Source: Marinicella gelatinilytica
GTDB lineage: Bacteria > Pseudomonadota > Gammaproteobacteria > Xanthomonadales > Marinicellaceae
Direction: 5' to 3'
Assembly (NCBI RefSeq): GCF_026410405.1
Contig: NZ_JAPMLN010000018.1
Location: 1 to 64,000 of the forward strand
DNA length: 64,000 nt
A program made the translations under genes and the position numbers. This document shows positions 43,877 through 54,743 of this stretch, piece after piece (positions within the stretch are counted from its first letter, which is position 1; every line of letters begins with the position of its first letter). The notes under the pieces were generated by a model. The model searched no databases. It was given only the letters and a program-made list of their open reading frames with translations, and was not told where the DNA came from.

Positions 43877-46516
43877 ATGAAACACAAATTGATTATATTG
43901 ACACTGGTTTTAAGTCTGGTTTTTGTGTCACAGAACACACTGTCCTTAGGTATGGGGAAAATTCAGGTTAATTCAGCACTGGATGAATCCTTGAATGCCA
44001 CCATCAATATCATTGCCAATGACAATGAATCTATTGACCAGGTGTCCGTTAAACTGGCGAGTGCCGCTGATTATAAAAAAGTAGGTTTAGATAAGTCATT
44101 TGTACCCGGAAACATCATGGTTTCAGTGGATAATGATAACCCTTATCAAATCAATGTCAGTTCAAATGGCCCGGTATCTGAGCCCATTGTGTCTTTGTTG
44201 TTAGATGTTTCATGGGCCAATGGCCGTATTTTGCGTGAATTTACATTGTTATTAGACCCACCCAGTTATCAAGCCAGTTCAAGTGGTTCAGTGAGCATAC
44301 CGACAGTGCCATCAACACCTGAAACCTTAGCAGATGTAGAAGATGATGCTGTAACCGTGCAAAGTGATGATATTCCGCCGGTTAGTCAGGATCTGAATGA
44401 AGCCTATGAGGCGATGGATACCAAAACCACAGAATCTGATCAAATTAATAAAGATATCGTGGTTGAAACACCCATGGAAGAAAATGTTTCCGACACCCTT
44501 TCAACAACACCCGGTGAAGTGTATGTGGCTGCCGGTGATACCTTGTGGCGTATTGCCAACAATAACAAACCCAACAATGTCAGTACCCATCAAATGATGA
44601 TGGCCATTTATAACAATAATCCTGATGCCTTTTTAAACAATAATATCAACCAGATGGTAAAAGGCAGTACTTTGCAAATGCCTGATGCTGATGTTGCCGA
44701 TGACTTAAGCTACCAACAAGCATTGGCAGAATTTGAATCTCATAATAGCCGTTGGGCCACTGCAGACGATAGTTACAGTAGTTTTCAAACAGAGTCACAA
44801 CTCGATGACGAAGAAACTGTGGCTGACACCACTGATTATGGTGTGCAACTATCCGGTGGTGAAGGTGATGATGCTGACAGTCAGCAAACACAGGGTGATA
44901 TCGCAGAATCCGGCAACAGTGGCTTGAGTGAGGAAGATGCCTACAACGAAGCCAGGGAAAAAGAAGAGCTTAAATCCCGGGTATCTGAGTTGGAAAGTAT
45001 TGTTAACGAACAACAGTCGGTGTTGGAATTACAAGACGACGACATGGCTAATCTAGAAAATCAAATGGCTCAAGATCCGGTAGAGTCTGATGAAGCGGCA
45101 ATGCTCGACGGTGATTTTGAAGATGATTTGATGGCAGATGATTCAGAAAAATCGGATTCAACAGATGATGTATGGGATGCTGAATTGAGTGATGAAACAG
45201 ATGTTACCGTTGAAGACAGCGAGTATTTAGCAGATGAGCAAGATGCGATGAGTGACGAAGAACCTGCGCAACAAGATTCACTTGCTGACGTTGAGAACAT
45301 CGAAAACGATCTTGATATGGCTGAAGAGCCGGCTACTGTAGCGCCGTCTGTGACACCGATAAAAGTGAGCGAACCTTGGTATTCATCAGCAATTAACTGG
45401 ATTCAACAAAATGTTTTATGGGTCATCATTGGACTGGTGGTGTTGTTCCTATTGATATTGTTACCACGACTGCTCAATCGCGGTGATAGTGACCCGGCGG
45501 ATGAAGGCAGCTTCTTGGATGACATTAAATCAAGCCGTGATGAGCAAAAACATGTCACTGCTGATGATGTTGAATTAGAAGAAGACGATGAAACAATCCT
45601 AACAACCCCCATTGCTGTTGACGATGACACCGATGAAGAAGATTTTGCTGAAGACGATAAAACGCCCTCTTTACTTGATGAAGATGATGACATCGATGAC
45701 GATGATGTGTTGGCAGAATTAGACAGCTCTCTGGCATTTAATGACGACGATGATGACGCTGAAGATGATGATTTGGATGATTTTGATTTTGGATTTGATG
45801 ACGAGTCTGATGATGAACCTGTATCTGAAAGCACAAAATCTGTCAGTGACGATTCAAAAGATGATTTGCTTGATTTAGATGACGAAACACCCACCAAAGA
45901 ATTTGATCCAACTCCTTTTAAGGATAATGATGACTTTGAAGATGATTTTGATTTATCCGAATTAGATGAAGATACGCTTGATGAAGACAAAGATGTATTA
46001 GCGGATGATTTGGTTGCTGAGGATAAGTCAGATGATGACGATGTTCTTGATTTAGAATCTGAACTTTCTGATCTCGATGATGAGTTTAGTATCGCTGATA
46101 TGGATACTGAAGAAGATGAAGATGAGCAAGACGATGACTTTTCGGACGATGACTTTTTATCTGAATTAGATGACATTGAGGATTTGGATGAGGAACTGAC
46201 CGAAGAATCCACATCACTGGATGAAGACACAGAAGATGGTCATGATTTCGAAGATTCCTTTAGTTTAGATGACGATGACCAAGTGACCGTTTTTGAAACC
46301 GATAGTGAAGATGACGATATGGATGATGACGCAATTGACTTAGGCTTAGATGATTTGATGAATGATGGTGATGTCATTGAGACCAAATTAGATTTGGCTA
46401 AAGCTTACATAGAAATGGGCGATACCGAAGGCGCTAAAAATTTATTGGATGAAGTTAAGGCAGAGGGCAACGAAGCACAACAATCTGAAGCAGATAAATT
46501 ACTGGATGACATGTAA
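43877..46516 (+). CDS. fimV: FimV-family motility/polarity protein
   Basis: An 879-aa bitopic protein. A signal sequence (1-24) leads to the FimV N-terminal domain (GKIQVNSALDESLNATI), a LysM domain (about 215-265, VYVAAGDTLWRIA), a coiled-coil near 355-395 and one transmembrane helix (about 508-530). A very acidic cytoplasmic part (about 540-830, mostly Asp and Glu) follows, then the conserved FimV C-terminal TPR-like motif (TKLDLAKAYIEMGDTEGAKNLLDEV). It binds peptidoglycan at the pole and supports type IV pili. Preceded by its own 110-bp gap; GTTAAA and TAGAAT (43795-43823) may be a promoter. Confidence 0.9.
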   Translation: MKHKLIILTLVLSLVFVSQNTLSLGMGKIQVNSALDESLNATINIIANDNESIDQVSVKLASAADYKKVGLDKSFVPGNIMVSVDNDNPYQINVSSNGPVSEPIVSLLLDVSWANGRILREFTLLLDPPSYQASSSGSVSIPTVPSTPETLADVEDDAVTVQSDDIPPVSQDLNEAYEAMDTKTTESDQINKDIVVETPMEENVSDTLSTTPGEVYVAAGDTLWRIANNNKPNNVSTHQMMMAIYNNNPDAFLNNNINQMVKGSTLQMPDADVADDLSYQQALAEFESHNSRWATADDSYSSFQTESQLDDEETVADTTDYGVQLSGGEGDDADSQQTQGDIAESGNSGLSEEDAYNEAREKEELKSRVSELESIVNEQQSVLELQDDDMANLENQMAQDPVESDEAAMLDGDFEDDLMADDSEKSDSTDDVWDAELSDETDVTVEDSEYLADEQDAMSDEEPAQQDSLADVENIENDLDMAEEPATVAPSVTPIKVSEPWYSSAINWIQQNVLWVIIGLVVLFLLILLPRLLNRGDSDPADEGSFLDDIKSSRDEQKHVTADDVELEEDDETILTTPIAVDDDTDEEDFAEDDKTPSLLDEDDDIDDDDVLAELDSSLAFNDDDDDAEDDDLDDFDFGFDDESDDEPVSESTKSVSDDSKDDLLDLDDETPTKEFDPTPFKDNDDFEDDFDLSELDEDTLDEDKDVLADDLVAEDKSDDDDVLDLESELSDLDDEFSIADMDTEEDEDEQDDDFSDDDFLSELDDIEDLDEELTEESTSLDEDTEDGHDFEDSFSLDDDDQVTVFETDSEDDDMDDDAIDLGLDDLMNDGDVIETKLDLAKAYIEMGDTEGAKNLLDEVKAEGNEAQQSEADKLLDDM

Positions 46517-46565
46517 CTAAATCCACAAGACATGGTCTGATTATGACTGTGTCTTGGCTTAATTT

Positions 46566-47342
46566 ATGATGCGAATTGCTTGTGGGGTGGAATACGATGG
46601 ATCGCCATTTTATGGCTTCCAGCGGCAAAAACAGGAGCCGACGGTACAACAGTGTTTGGAACAGGCCATCAGTGAGGTGGCTAATCATGATGTGACTTTG
46701 ATTTGCTGTGGTCGCACTGATACCGGTGTTAGTGCGGCTATGCAGGTCATTCATTTTGATACAGTGGCTTCCAGAACTCCACGACAATGGTTGTTAGGAA
46801 TTAATAGTTCTCTGCATAAAGCCATCAGTGTTTTGTGGGTTCAGCCTGTCAGTGATGATTTCCATGCGCGTTTTTCGGCCATCTCAAGAAGCTATCAGTA
46901 CCGTATCAGTAACCGTTCGGTAAGACCTGCTTTAAATCGTCATTATTTAACCTGGCAACGGAAGCCACTGAATCATGTGCATATGAATGAAGCCATTCAG
47001 TGTATTTTGGGAACTCATGATTTTAGTGCTTTTCGTTCAAGTCAATGCCAATCTAAGCAACCGATAAAAACTGTGAGTTATGCTGCTGTTTCCAGAAACC
47101 GTGACCAAGTTGTTATAGATGTTACGGCCAGTGGTTTTTTACATCATATGATCCGAAATCTGGCGGGAACCTTAATGACCATTGGCAAGGGTGAACAACC
47201 TGTGTCGTGGATGGCAGAGGTGTTACAGTCTCGAGATCGTAAGCAAGCCGGGATGACCGCCGCTGCCAATGGCCTGCGATTTATCAATGTCACTTACCCT
47301 GAGCAATTCAAATTACCCATCATGGATGACTATGAAAGTTAA
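46566..47342 (+). CDS. truA: tRNA pseudouridine(38-40) synthase
   Basis: A 258-aa pseudouridine synthase acting on the tRNA anticodon arm. The catalytic aspartate is D52 in GRTDTGVSA. FHARFSAISRSYQYRI and FLHHMIRNLAGTL are family motifs. The start could be either of two adjacent ATGs. Its 3' end overlaps the trpF start. Confidence 0.95.
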   Translation: MMRIACGVEYDGSPFYGFQRQKQEPTVQQCLEQAISEVANHDVTLICCGRTDTGVSAAMQVIHFDTVASRTPRQWLLGINSSLHKAISVLWVQPVSDDFHARFSAISRSYQYRISNRSVRPALNRHYLTWQRKPLNHVHMNEAIQCILGTHDFSAFRSSQCQSKQPIKTVSYAAVSRNRDQVVIDVTASGFLHHMIRNLAGTLMTIGKGEQPVSWMAEVLQSRDRKQAGMTAAANGLRFINVTYPEQFKLPIMDDYES

Positions 47343-47970
47343 GTTTTGTGGTTTAAAAAAACAATCAGAAGTTGAATTTGCCTCAGAAATGGGGTGTTTT
47401 GCAGTGGGTTTTGTATTGGTACCGGGCAGTCGTCGCGAAGTCGATTTAATGCAGGCGAAAAATTTAACCAAGTTTGCGCAGAGTTTAGATTTAACATCAG
47501 TGATATTGGTGGCCGATGCGGATACCGGGTATGTTGATAAAATAATTCAAAGTTGTGAGCCCGATATTATTCAATTTCACGGACAGGAATCTGCTGAATT
47601 TTGTCATCAGTTTGACTACCCATACTGGAAAGCGGTGCCGATGTTAACTGTGGATAACTGGTTGAATTATGTCGCCCAATATAAATCTGCAAATCACTTG
47701 TTATTAGATGCATACGGCGGCAAACAAAGCGGAGGTTCTGGGCAGGTTTTTGACTGGTTCAGGGTTCCGTCTAAACTGCGGAAAAAATTAATATTAGCGG
47801 GCGGTTTAACAGTGTCTAACGTCGCACAAGCCGTTTCTAAAACAGGTATTGAATTTATTGATGTCAGTAGTGGCATCGAACAAACACCTGGCGTAAAATC
47901 CCAAGTTCTTATGCAACGATTCATGCACGCATTGACAAAAAACACAAAAAAATATGACCCAAAAATTTGA
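47332..47970 (+). CDS. trpF: phosphoribosylanthranilate isomerase
   Basis: A 212-aa TIM-barrel enzyme of tryptophan synthesis. Motifs are KFCGLKK (general base cysteine), [16 protein letters not shown] and [10 protein letters not shown] with [14 protein letters not shown]. The start is the ATG at 47332, inside the truA end; the open frame extends further upstream but without homology. Overlaps trpB by 17 bases. Confidence 0.94.
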   Translation: MKVKFCGLKKQSEVEFASEMGCFAVGFVLVPGSRREVDLMQAKNLTKFAQSLDLTSVILVADADTGYVDKIIQSCEPDIIQFHGQESAEFCHQFDYPYWKAVPMLTVDNWLNYVAQYKSANHLLLDAYGGKQSGGSGQVFDWFRVPSKLRKKLILAGGLTVSNVAQAVSKTGIEFIDVSSGIEQTPGVKSQVLMQRFMHALTKNTKKYDPKI

Positions 47971-49159
47971 CAATTTACCTGATGAAACAGGACATTTCGG
48001 TCGTTTTGGCGGTAATTTTGCCTCTGAAACCTTGTTTCACTGTTTAGAAGAACTGAAATCGGCTTATCAGAAACTTAAAAACGACCCTGAATTCCAGCAA
48101 CAATTTAACAAAGATCTGGCTGAATTTGTGGGCCGTCCCTCGCCTTTATATTTTGCCGAGCGATTAACCCATGAGCAACAAGGTGCTCAGATTTGGTTAA
48201 AACGGGAAGATTTAAACCACACCGGTGCACATAAAATCAACAATACGGTGGGCCAAATTTTATTAGCAAAATCCATGGGTAAAAAACGCATTATCGCTGA
48301 AACCGGTGCCGGTCAGCATGGTGTGGCAACAGCCACTGTGGCAGCGAGAATGGGTTTAGAATGTATCGTTTATATGGGTTCAGTTGATATCGAACGTCAG
48401 GCCATCAATGTGTTTCGTATGAAGCTGTTGGGTGCTGATGTGCGAGCAGTGGATTCAGGTTCTAAGACCCTTAAAGATGCCTTAAATGAAGCCATGCGAG
48501 ATTGGGTGGCACATGTGGATGACACCTTTTATATCATCGGAACGGTGGCAGGGCCAGCACCTTATCCTGCTATGGTACGTGACTTTAATTCAGTAATAGG
48601 TCAAGAGGTCAGAAAACAAAGTATTGCTCAAATCGGTCGTTTTCCTGACGCCCTGGTGGCATGCGTTGGCGGTGGATCTAATGCCATGGGTTTGTTTTAC
48701 CCTTTTATTCAGGACAAAGAAGTGCTCATGTATGGTGTTGAAGCCGGTGGTAAGGGACTCGAAACCGGGCAACATGCGGCGTCTATAAATGCCGGTAAAG
48801 TAGGCGTTTTACATGGTAACCGCACCTATGTCATGAGTGATGATGCCGGGCAAGTGACTGAAACCCACTCGATTTCAGCCGGCTTAGATTATCCGGGCGT
48901 GGGCCCTGAACATGCTTATTTAAATGACATTGGTCGTGCGAAATACGTTACCGTAAACGATGATGAGGCTTTGGCTGCTTTCCACACCTTAACACGCAAA
49001 GAAGGCATTATGCCGGCACTGGAAAGTGCCCATGCCATTGCTTATGGCCTGCAATTAGCAAAAACCATGTCTCCTGATAAACACATTGTCATTAACCTGT
49101 CCGGGCGAGGCGATAAAGATGTCCACACTGTGGCTGAAATTGAAGGGGTATCGGTATGA
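47954..49159 (+). CDS. trpB: tryptophan synthase beta subunit
   Basis: A 401-aa PLP enzyme that condenses indole with serine. PLP lysine K94 lies in [10 protein letters not shown]; other blocks are [12 protein letters not shown], the phosphate-binding GGGSNAMG and LSGRGDKDV. Overlaps trpA by ATGA, so the two subunits are translated together. Confidence 0.97.
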   Translation: MTQKFDNLPDETGHFGRFGGNFASETLFHCLEELKSAYQKLKNDPEFQQQFNKDLAEFVGRPSPLYFAERLTHEQQGAQIWLKREDLNHTGAHKINNTVGQILLAKSMGKKRIIAETGAGQHGVATATVAARMGLECIVYMGSVDIERQAINVFRMKLLGADVRAVDSGSKTLKDALNEAMRDWVAHVDDTFYIIGTVAGPAPYPAMVRDFNSVIGQEVRKQSIAQIGRFPDALVACVGGGSNAMGLFYPFIQDKEVLMYGVEAGGKGLETGQHAASINAGKVGVLHGNRTYVMSDDAGQVTETHSISAGLDYPGVGPEHAYLNDIGRAKYVTVNDDEALAAFHTLTRKEGIMPALESAHAIAYGLQLAKTMSPDKHIVINLSGRGDKDVHTVAEIEGVSV

Positions 49160-49953
49160 CGCTGCTGTCAGATACATTCAAACGATTGCATGCTAAAAAG
49201 GCCTTAATCCCATTTATAACAGCGGGTTATCCGACGCCACAGTTGACGGTTCCGATGATGCATTGCTTGGTTGAAAATGGTGCTGATGTTATTGAGTTAG
49301 GCATGCCTTTTTCAGATCCGATGGCCGATGGTCCGGTGATTCAAAAAGCATCTGAAGCGGCAATCAAACAAGGTGTTGATTTACGGAAAACCCTTACCAT
49401 GGTGGCGGAATTTAGAGAAACTAATGAGCATACTCCCGTGGTGTTAATGGGTTACCTTAATCCGGTGGAGAGTATGGGATATGAGGTTTTTATTAAGGAT
49501 GCTGCAAAAGCGGGTGTCAATGCCGTGCTCTTAGTGGATAGCCCGCCTGAAGAGTCAGCTGAGTTACAAAATCAATTAAGAAAACATCACTTACAACAAA
49601 TATTTTTGGTGGCACCGACCACATCACATGCCAGGCAACAACTGATTTGCCAACAAGCTGCCGGCTTTATTTATTATGTGGCTTTAAAAGGTGTGACAGG
49701 TTCAGCAGATTTAAACCCTGAAACCGTAAATAGTCATATTCAACAATTAAAACAGTTAAGTGAATTACCCATCGTTGTTGGTTTTGGTGTAAAAGATGCT
49801 TCATCAGCGGTTGCGGTGGCAGCTGAAGCGGATGGGGTGGTCATTGGAAGCGCTTTAATAAAAACCTTAGAAGGTAGTCAAGACGCACAGGAAACATTGC
49901 AGAAAGTCGCAGATTTTATGTGTCCTATCCGCAATGCTTTAGATTCGTTATAA
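49156..49953 (+). CDS. trpA: tryptophan synthase alpha subunit
   Basis: A 265-aa TIM-barrel that cleaves indole-3-glycerol phosphate. Catalytic residues are E47 ([10 protein letters not shown]) and D58 (ADGPVIQ); the GVTGS phosphate loop is intact. Located before accD, the order seen in Lysobacterales. Confidence 0.96.
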   Translation: MTLLSDTFKRLHAKKALIPFITAGYPTPQLTVPMMHCLVENGADVIELGMPFSDPMADGPVIQKASEAAIKQGVDLRKTLTMVAEFRETNEHTPVVLMGYLNPVESMGYEVFIKDAAKAGVNAVLLVDSPPEESAELQNQLRKHHLQQIFLVAPTTSHARQQLICQQAAGFIYYVALKGVTGSADLNPETVNSHIQQLKQLSELPIVVGFGVKDASSAVAVAAEADGVVIGSALIKTLEGSQDAQETLQKVADFMCPIRNALDSL

Positions 49954-49999
49954 TGTACACCCATAAAACAAACACGCAAACAACAGGAGTTGACCTGAA

Positions 50000-50926
50000 A
50001 TGAGTTGGTTTCAAAAAATCATGTCATCCCGGATTAGAACCGAGGGTGGTCACAAGAAAAAAAATATACCTGAAGGCCTTTGGGGAAAATGCAGCCAATG
50101 CCAAGCCGTACTCTATCAACCTGAAAATGAAAAACAGGGAAAGGTTTGCCCTAAATGCGGCCACCACGAGCGCTTAACGGGACGCGAGCGTTTGGTGTAT
50201 TTTTTAGACAACAGTGATTGGCTGGAAATTGGGGAACATGTTAAACCAGAAGATCCGCTTAAGTTTAAAGACACCAAAAGATATAAAGATCGCTTGGTTG
50301 CCACTCAGAAAAAAACCGGAGAAAACGATGCGCTGGTAGCGGTTCAAGGTCAACTCAATGGCCGAGATGTGGTGGTCACTGCTTTTGACTTTGATTTTAT
50401 GGGTGGTTCAATGGGGTCTGTGGTTGGAGAAAAATTTGTACGCGCGGCTCACCACGCTTTAGAGCATCGTTTACCGTTGATTAACTTTGCATCTTCCGGC
50501 GGTGCCCGCATGCAAGAGTCTTTATTCTCTTTGTTACAAATGTCAAAAACCGCTGCTGCCCTAAAGAAAATGAAAAATGCCGGACTGCCTTATATTTCGG
50601 TGTTAACCAATCCCACCACTGGTGGTGTTTCGGCATCTTTAGCGATGCTCGGTGATGTAAACATTGCAGAGCCCAACGCCTTAATTTGCTTTGCAGGACC
50701 TCGGGTTATCGAGCAAACGGTGAGAGAAACATTACCTGAAGGTTTTCAACGTAGTGAGTTTTTGTTAGAGCATGGTGCTTTGGATTTGATTGTGCCGCGC
50801 CATAAAATGGGCCAAAAAATTACGCAACTATTAAATTTACTATTACCTGAGGCAGAACTTGAGGGTATAGTAGAAACGCTCGAGCCTGACGAAATAATAA
50901 CCGCTGAAGATGCAAAAGAGTCTTGA
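50000..50926 (+). CDS. accD: acetyl-CoA carboxylase carboxyltransferase subunit beta
   Basis: A 308-aa subunit that forms malonyl-CoA with AccA. The N-terminal zinc ribbon has C31, C34, C50 and C53 (GKCSQCQ, VCPKCG). The carboxyltransferase fold has [11 protein letters not shown] and the [15 protein letters not shown] loop. AGGAGT-type ribosome binding site at 49984. Overlaps folC by 17 bases. Confidence 0.97.
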   Translation: MSWFQKIMSSRIRTEGGHKKKNIPEGLWGKCSQCQAVLYQPENEKQGKVCPKCGHHERLTGRERLVYFLDNSDWLEIGEHVKPEDPLKFKDTKRYKDRLVATQKKTGENDALVAVQGQLNGRDVVVTAFDFDFMGGSMGSVVGEKFVRAAHHALEHRLPLINFASSGGARMQESLFSLLQMSKTAAALKKMKNAGLPYISVLTNPTTGGVSASLAMLGDVNIAEPNALICFAGPRVIEQTVRETLPEGFQRSEFLLEHGALDLIVPRHKMGQKITQLLNLLLPEAELEGIVETLEPDEIITAEDAKES

Positions 50927-52166
50927 TCAGTGGCTTGCATCGCTGAATCAACATAAAATTGATTTAGGCTTAGACCGTGTTAAAACAGTCTTATCTCGAT
51001 CGCCCTTTAATGAAATAACAACACCGATTATTACCGTCGGCGGCACCAACGGTAAAGGCTCAACCGTGACCGCATTAGGGACATTGATTGAAACTAATCA
51101 ACAGCGAGTCGGTGTCTTTACTTCACCTCATTTGTTTAATTACAATGAGCGCATTCAAATTAATGGTCGGCCCGCACAAGATAATGAGATTGTGGCGGCT
51201 TTTGAAGCCATAGAAGTTATTCGGGCAGACACGCCCTTAAGCTACTTTGAGTTTTCTTTATTAGCCGCACTGTGGATTTTTCACCATCATTCAGTTGACT
51301 ACATGGTGTTGGAGGTGGGTCTCGGTGGGCGCTTGGATGCGGTTAATGCTTTGCAATCTGACCTAAGTATTATTACCACTGTGGATATTGACCACAGCCA
51401 TTGGCTGGGTGATGATATTGAAACCATTGCCGCAGAAAAAGCCGCCATCATGCGATCTGGTTGTGTCATGATTTATGGTGATGCTAACTGTCCGGTGGCC
51501 ATTAAAAAGCGTGCTCTAGATGAAGATGTGCGGTTATTACAGTGGCAAATTGATTTTAATGCCACCGTACATCCCACAAGCTTTGATTATCAATGTGATA
51601 AAAAAAGATTTAATGACCTGACCATGCCTCTTATGTTGGGTGATTTTCAAATACGCAATTTTTCCACCGCTTTGACTGCTTTTTTACAATTTGAGCCTGA
51701 AGTTAAGCAAGCTGTCATTGACCAAGCACTTAAGCAATGGCGAATACCCGGACGTATTCAATGTCTCCAGACAGCCCCTCAAGTGATAGCGGATGTTGCT
51801 CATAATCGGCAATCAGTTCAGGCGCTCATTGATTGGTTAGATCATAATCCAATCCAAGGTCACACCCGTGCGGTTTTTTCAGTGTTAAAAGACAAACAAG
51901 CCGAAACATGGTTATCTGCCATTAATAAACACATTGATCATTGGTTTATTTTTGCCATGGAAGGAGAGCGCGCCACCGATATTCAATCTTTAAAAAAGCA
52001 AATGGCAGATGCCGGTTGCATGTTATCAGTCTGTGAGAATGGACAAACAGCTTATCAACAAGCCGTCGGTACCAGTCGAAAGAAGGATCGCGTTATTGTG
52101 TTTGGCTCTTTTCATGTGCTGGATGAAGTTTTTCAAGATAGCCAAATACTATTCAATAGCCAATAA
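50910..52166 (+). CDS. folC: bifunctional folylpolyglutamate/dihydrofolate synthase
   Basis: A 418-aa Mur-ligase-like enzyme that adds glutamate to dihydropteroate and folates. ATP loop VGGTNGKGS (43-51), the FTSPHL motif, [12 protein letters not shown] and the C-terminal DVAHNRQSV region fit FolC. Last gene of the asd-to-folC cluster; cvpA and purF, which often follow, are not here. Convergent with the MscS gene. Confidence 0.95.
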   Translation: MQKSLDQWLASLNQHKIDLGLDRVKTVLSRSPFNEITTPIITVGGTNGKGSTVTALGTLIETNQQRVGVFTSPHLFNYNERIQINGRPAQDNEIVAAFEAIEVIRADTPLSYFEFSLLAALWIFHHHSVDYMVLEVGLGGRLDAVNALQSDLSIITTVDIDHSHWLGDDIETIAAEKAAIMRSGCVMIYGDANCPVAIKKRALDEDVRLLQWQIDFNATVHPTSFDYQCDKKRFNDLTMPLMLGDFQIRNFSTALTAFLQFEPEVKQAVIDQALKQWRIPGRIQCLQTAPQVIADVAHNRQSVQALIDWLDHNPIQGHTRAVFSVLKDKQAETWLSAINKHIDHWFIFAMEGERATDIQSLKKQMADAGCMLSVCENGQTAYQQAVGTSRKKDRVIVFGSFHVLDEVFQDSQILFNSQ

Positions 52167-52183
52167 ACTCAAATTTTCTGTCT

Positions 52184-54607
52184 TTATTGGTCACTTTTAT
52201 CCCTGTTCTCTAACTGTTGTTCCTCAGATTGCCCTATATCAGCTTCAGCAGGCCGTTGTTGATCTTCGCCTTCCTGGGTGTCGTCATTGGATTGAGAATC
52301 ACTTTGGTTGGTTTGATCAGGTTCTGATTCATTTTTATTATCTTTCAAGTTGTCAAATTGAAGTGGTTCAATAATATGAAGATCCCGTTGTGGGAAGGGT
52401 ATGGTAATCCCTGCTTCCTTGAAGGCATTATCTACGGCAAAATTAAGATCACTTTCCACCTGGTAAATGTTTTTAATGTTGTAAATCATGACTCTGAGTT
52501 CAAAATTTAAACTACTGTCACCAAAGGATCTGAAATGAATTTGTGGTTTGTAACCGGAGCGTTTAACCACCTGATTGTGGTTTTTGGCAACATCCATGAG
52601 TAAGTTTTTGACCTGTTCTGTATCTGAACCATAAGCCACGCCAACTTTAATGATGAGTCGACCAATGGAATTACTGAGATTCCAGTTAGTAACATGATGA
52701 GAAAGTAATTCAGAATTAGGCACGAGTACTTCAGAGTTGTCAAAAGTTTTGATGTTGGTGGCGCGCATTTTGATTTTCTGAATAAAGCCGATGGTATCGC
52801 CGACCTCAACCCAATCACCTGGTTTTACAGGCCGTTCAAACAGTAAAATAATACCGGAAACAAAGTTGCTGACAATGTTTTTAAGACCAAAACCAATACC
52901 CACGGATAAAGCACCGGCAATTACGGTTAAGTTTGAAATATCAAAGCCGGCGATTGAGAGTCCGATAAATACCACGATGGTGGTACCTATATACCAAAAC
53001 AACATGGATACCACTTCTCGCGGGCCTTTTTTTAGACGACTTTTATTAAACCATTGGTATTCAATGCCATGACGAATTCGACTGAGTATAATAATGAGAA
53101 CGATTGAAATTAAAATAGCGATGACTAAACTACTGGGAACGATTTTTAAGGAACCCAGTTCAAAGCCATCGGTAAATACCAGTTTTAATTGTTGATAGGT
53201 TTCTTTAAAGGCTCCACCTAACCAAATCATAAATGCAAGACCGGCGATGCCAACCACGATACTGATTAATAAGCTTACCCAAAAAGGGAACGCATAAATA
53301 ACGTCCTCTTGTTCGTCTTCTTCCTCATCTCTGTCACTTTCTTCTACGTCTTTTTTAAGCCGACGAATATGATGCACCAACAGTATTTTGCGCAAGCCGT
53401 TGATGTTTTTTGCTGCTAAATGAAGCATAAAACCACCCAGGTTTAAGACCAATAGATATTGGGCCAATTTTGCATAGGTGGCGACATAAAATATTAATGT
53501 TAAAAATGCAACGCCACAACTCAAAGCGGCAATAAAACGGTCTTTATAAGGTTTTAAAACTAAGTACCAATAATAACTGGCAGCAATAAAAAGACCATTT
53601 ATAACGATAAATAAAGGCGTAATAAATAATGATTGGGAACTGAGCCACTGATCAAAATTATATTGACGGTAATCAATGGCATTCCAGCCAAAGGAAGCCA
53701 GAATAATTAATGCTGTAGACATCCAAATGAAACGCTTAATGTTCTTTGGAGAAAAAGATTTAGGTAATAAAGGCAGTGATAAAAATAAGCAGCCATCACG
53801 AATCAGAAGTGCCAAAATCATTAATAACAACAACCATTGAAACGGTGGTTCAACCCACCATGTAAAGATACCGCCGGCTATCAATGGGAACCAGAAGATG
53901 AGGGCTAAACTCTTAAATTGTTTTTTTAGGGTATCCAGTTGTGGTTTTTTATCATAGCTTTTGAAATAGTGAACCCGGTGTTTGAAAATAAGAAAGAAAT
54001 AATACAAGAGCGCAGCTACAGTAAGTCCAATGGCGGCCAATTGTGTGGGAATAATACGTGGTAATTGTAATTGACTGAAATCCAGTGGTTCTTTAACAAA
54101 GTGCCAAATTTTATGACGAACCTTTATGCCCTGAATCCACAAATTACGTTTCTTGTTAAATATTTCTTGGCGAATTTGATCTAATCTCGATGACAGTAGG
54201 CGACAGTCAATCAGTTCTTTGGTGACGGTTTTGATTTGCTCGTCAATTTCTTCAGTACCCGGATAATCAGGTTCCGGTTTGACTTCATCCGGCGAACTTG
54301 ATTGAATTGAACTGCCATCCAAGGCATCGATGTCACGGGCTCGGGTTAGCAGATTTAACTCATTTTCATGGTGTTGTTCACACGCTTTTAAGCGTTGCAT
54401 TAAGTTAACGCTGTCAGCATCTATTTGGTTTAGATTGGTTTTTGTTGAGGTCTGTTGTTGGTATTTTTGCTGGAGACGCTCAAATTCTTGTTTTAAAGAT
54501 TTTGAACTGGGGGTGTTATTTTGAGCATAGGTGGTTACAAAAGCCGCTGCAATTAGTATAGAAACAGCAATTAGAATTAATTTTAAAGAAGATGAGTTAT
54601 CGTGCAT
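52184..54607 (-). CDS. MscS-family mechanosensitive ion channel (large, multi-helix)
   Basis: An 807-aa membrane protein. A signal-type first helix (about 9-28) and a coiled-coil periplasmic segment (40-150) precede about ten transmembrane helices. The MscS pore and beta domain is at about 540-750, with TVIAGALSVGIGFGLKNIVSNFVSG and LFERPVKPGDWVEVG. The C-terminal tail (755-807) is rich in Gln, Asp and Glu. The layout resembles MscK/YbdG-like channels. It protects against hypo-osmotic shock. Single gene with a terminator upstream from rne. Confidence 0.85.
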   Translation of the reverse strand: MHDNSSSLKLILIAVSILIAAAFVTTYAQNNTPSSKSLKQEFERLQQKYQQQTSTKTNLNQIDADSVNLMQRLKACEQHHENELNLLTRARDIDALDGSSIQSSSPDEVKPEPDYPGTEEIDEQIKTVTKELIDCRLLSSRLDQIRQEIFNKKRNLWIQGIKVRHKIWHFVKEPLDFSQLQLPRIIPTQLAAIGLTVAALLYYFFLIFKHRVHYFKSYDKKPQLDTLKKQFKSLALIFWFPLIAGGIFTWWVEPPFQWLLLLMILALLIRDGCLFLSLPLLPKSFSPKNIKRFIWMSTALIILASFGWNAIDYRQYNFDQWLSSQSLFITPLFIVINGLFIAASYYWYLVLKPYKDRFIAALSCGVAFLTLIFYVATYAKLAQYLLVLNLGGFMLHLAAKNINGLRKILLVHHIRRLKKDVEESDRDEEEDEQEDVIYAFPFWVSLLISIVVGIAGLAFMIWLGGAFKETYQQLKLVFTDGFELGSLKIVPSSLVIAILISIVLIIILSRIRHGIEYQWFNKSRLKKGPREVVSMLFWYIGTTIVVFIGLSIAGFDISNLTVIAGALSVGIGFGLKNIVSNFVSGIILLFERPVKPGDWVEVGDTIGFIQKIKMRATNIKTFDNSEVLVPNSELLSHHVTNWNLSNSIGRLIIKVGVAYGSDTEQVKNLLMDVAKNHNQVVKRSGYKPQIHFRSFGDSSLNFELRVMIYNIKNIYQVESDLNFAVDNAFKEAGITIPFPQRDLHIIEPLQFDNLKDNKNESEPDQTNQSDSQSNDDTQEGEDQQRPAEADIGQSEEQQLENRDKSDQ

Positions 54608-54644
54608 GCCATAAATTTTAGCATAAACAAGCGTCTATGAATGG

Positions 54645-54689
54645 CCAAAAAAAACTGCGACACAAAGCAAAGTTCATGACGCAGTTTTT
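54645..54689 (-). terminator. terminator of rne
   Basis: A 10-bp stem (54680-54689 with 54650-54659) is followed on the minus strand by an eight-T tract (complement of 54647-54654). Strong stop about 55 bases after the rne stop codon. Confidence 0.8.
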
Positions 54690-54743
54690 AAGGCGGATTA
54701 GTCTTATCAGAGATAACTTGGTTATCTACCGTGGACAGCTTCG

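Noticed and set aside
45403-46230. Serine-rich 275-aa open frame antisense to fimV
   Set aside because: It is the complement of the Asp/Glu-rich fimV segment (GAT/GAA codons read backwards as ATC/TTC and shifted to serine codons). No ribosome binding site or homology.
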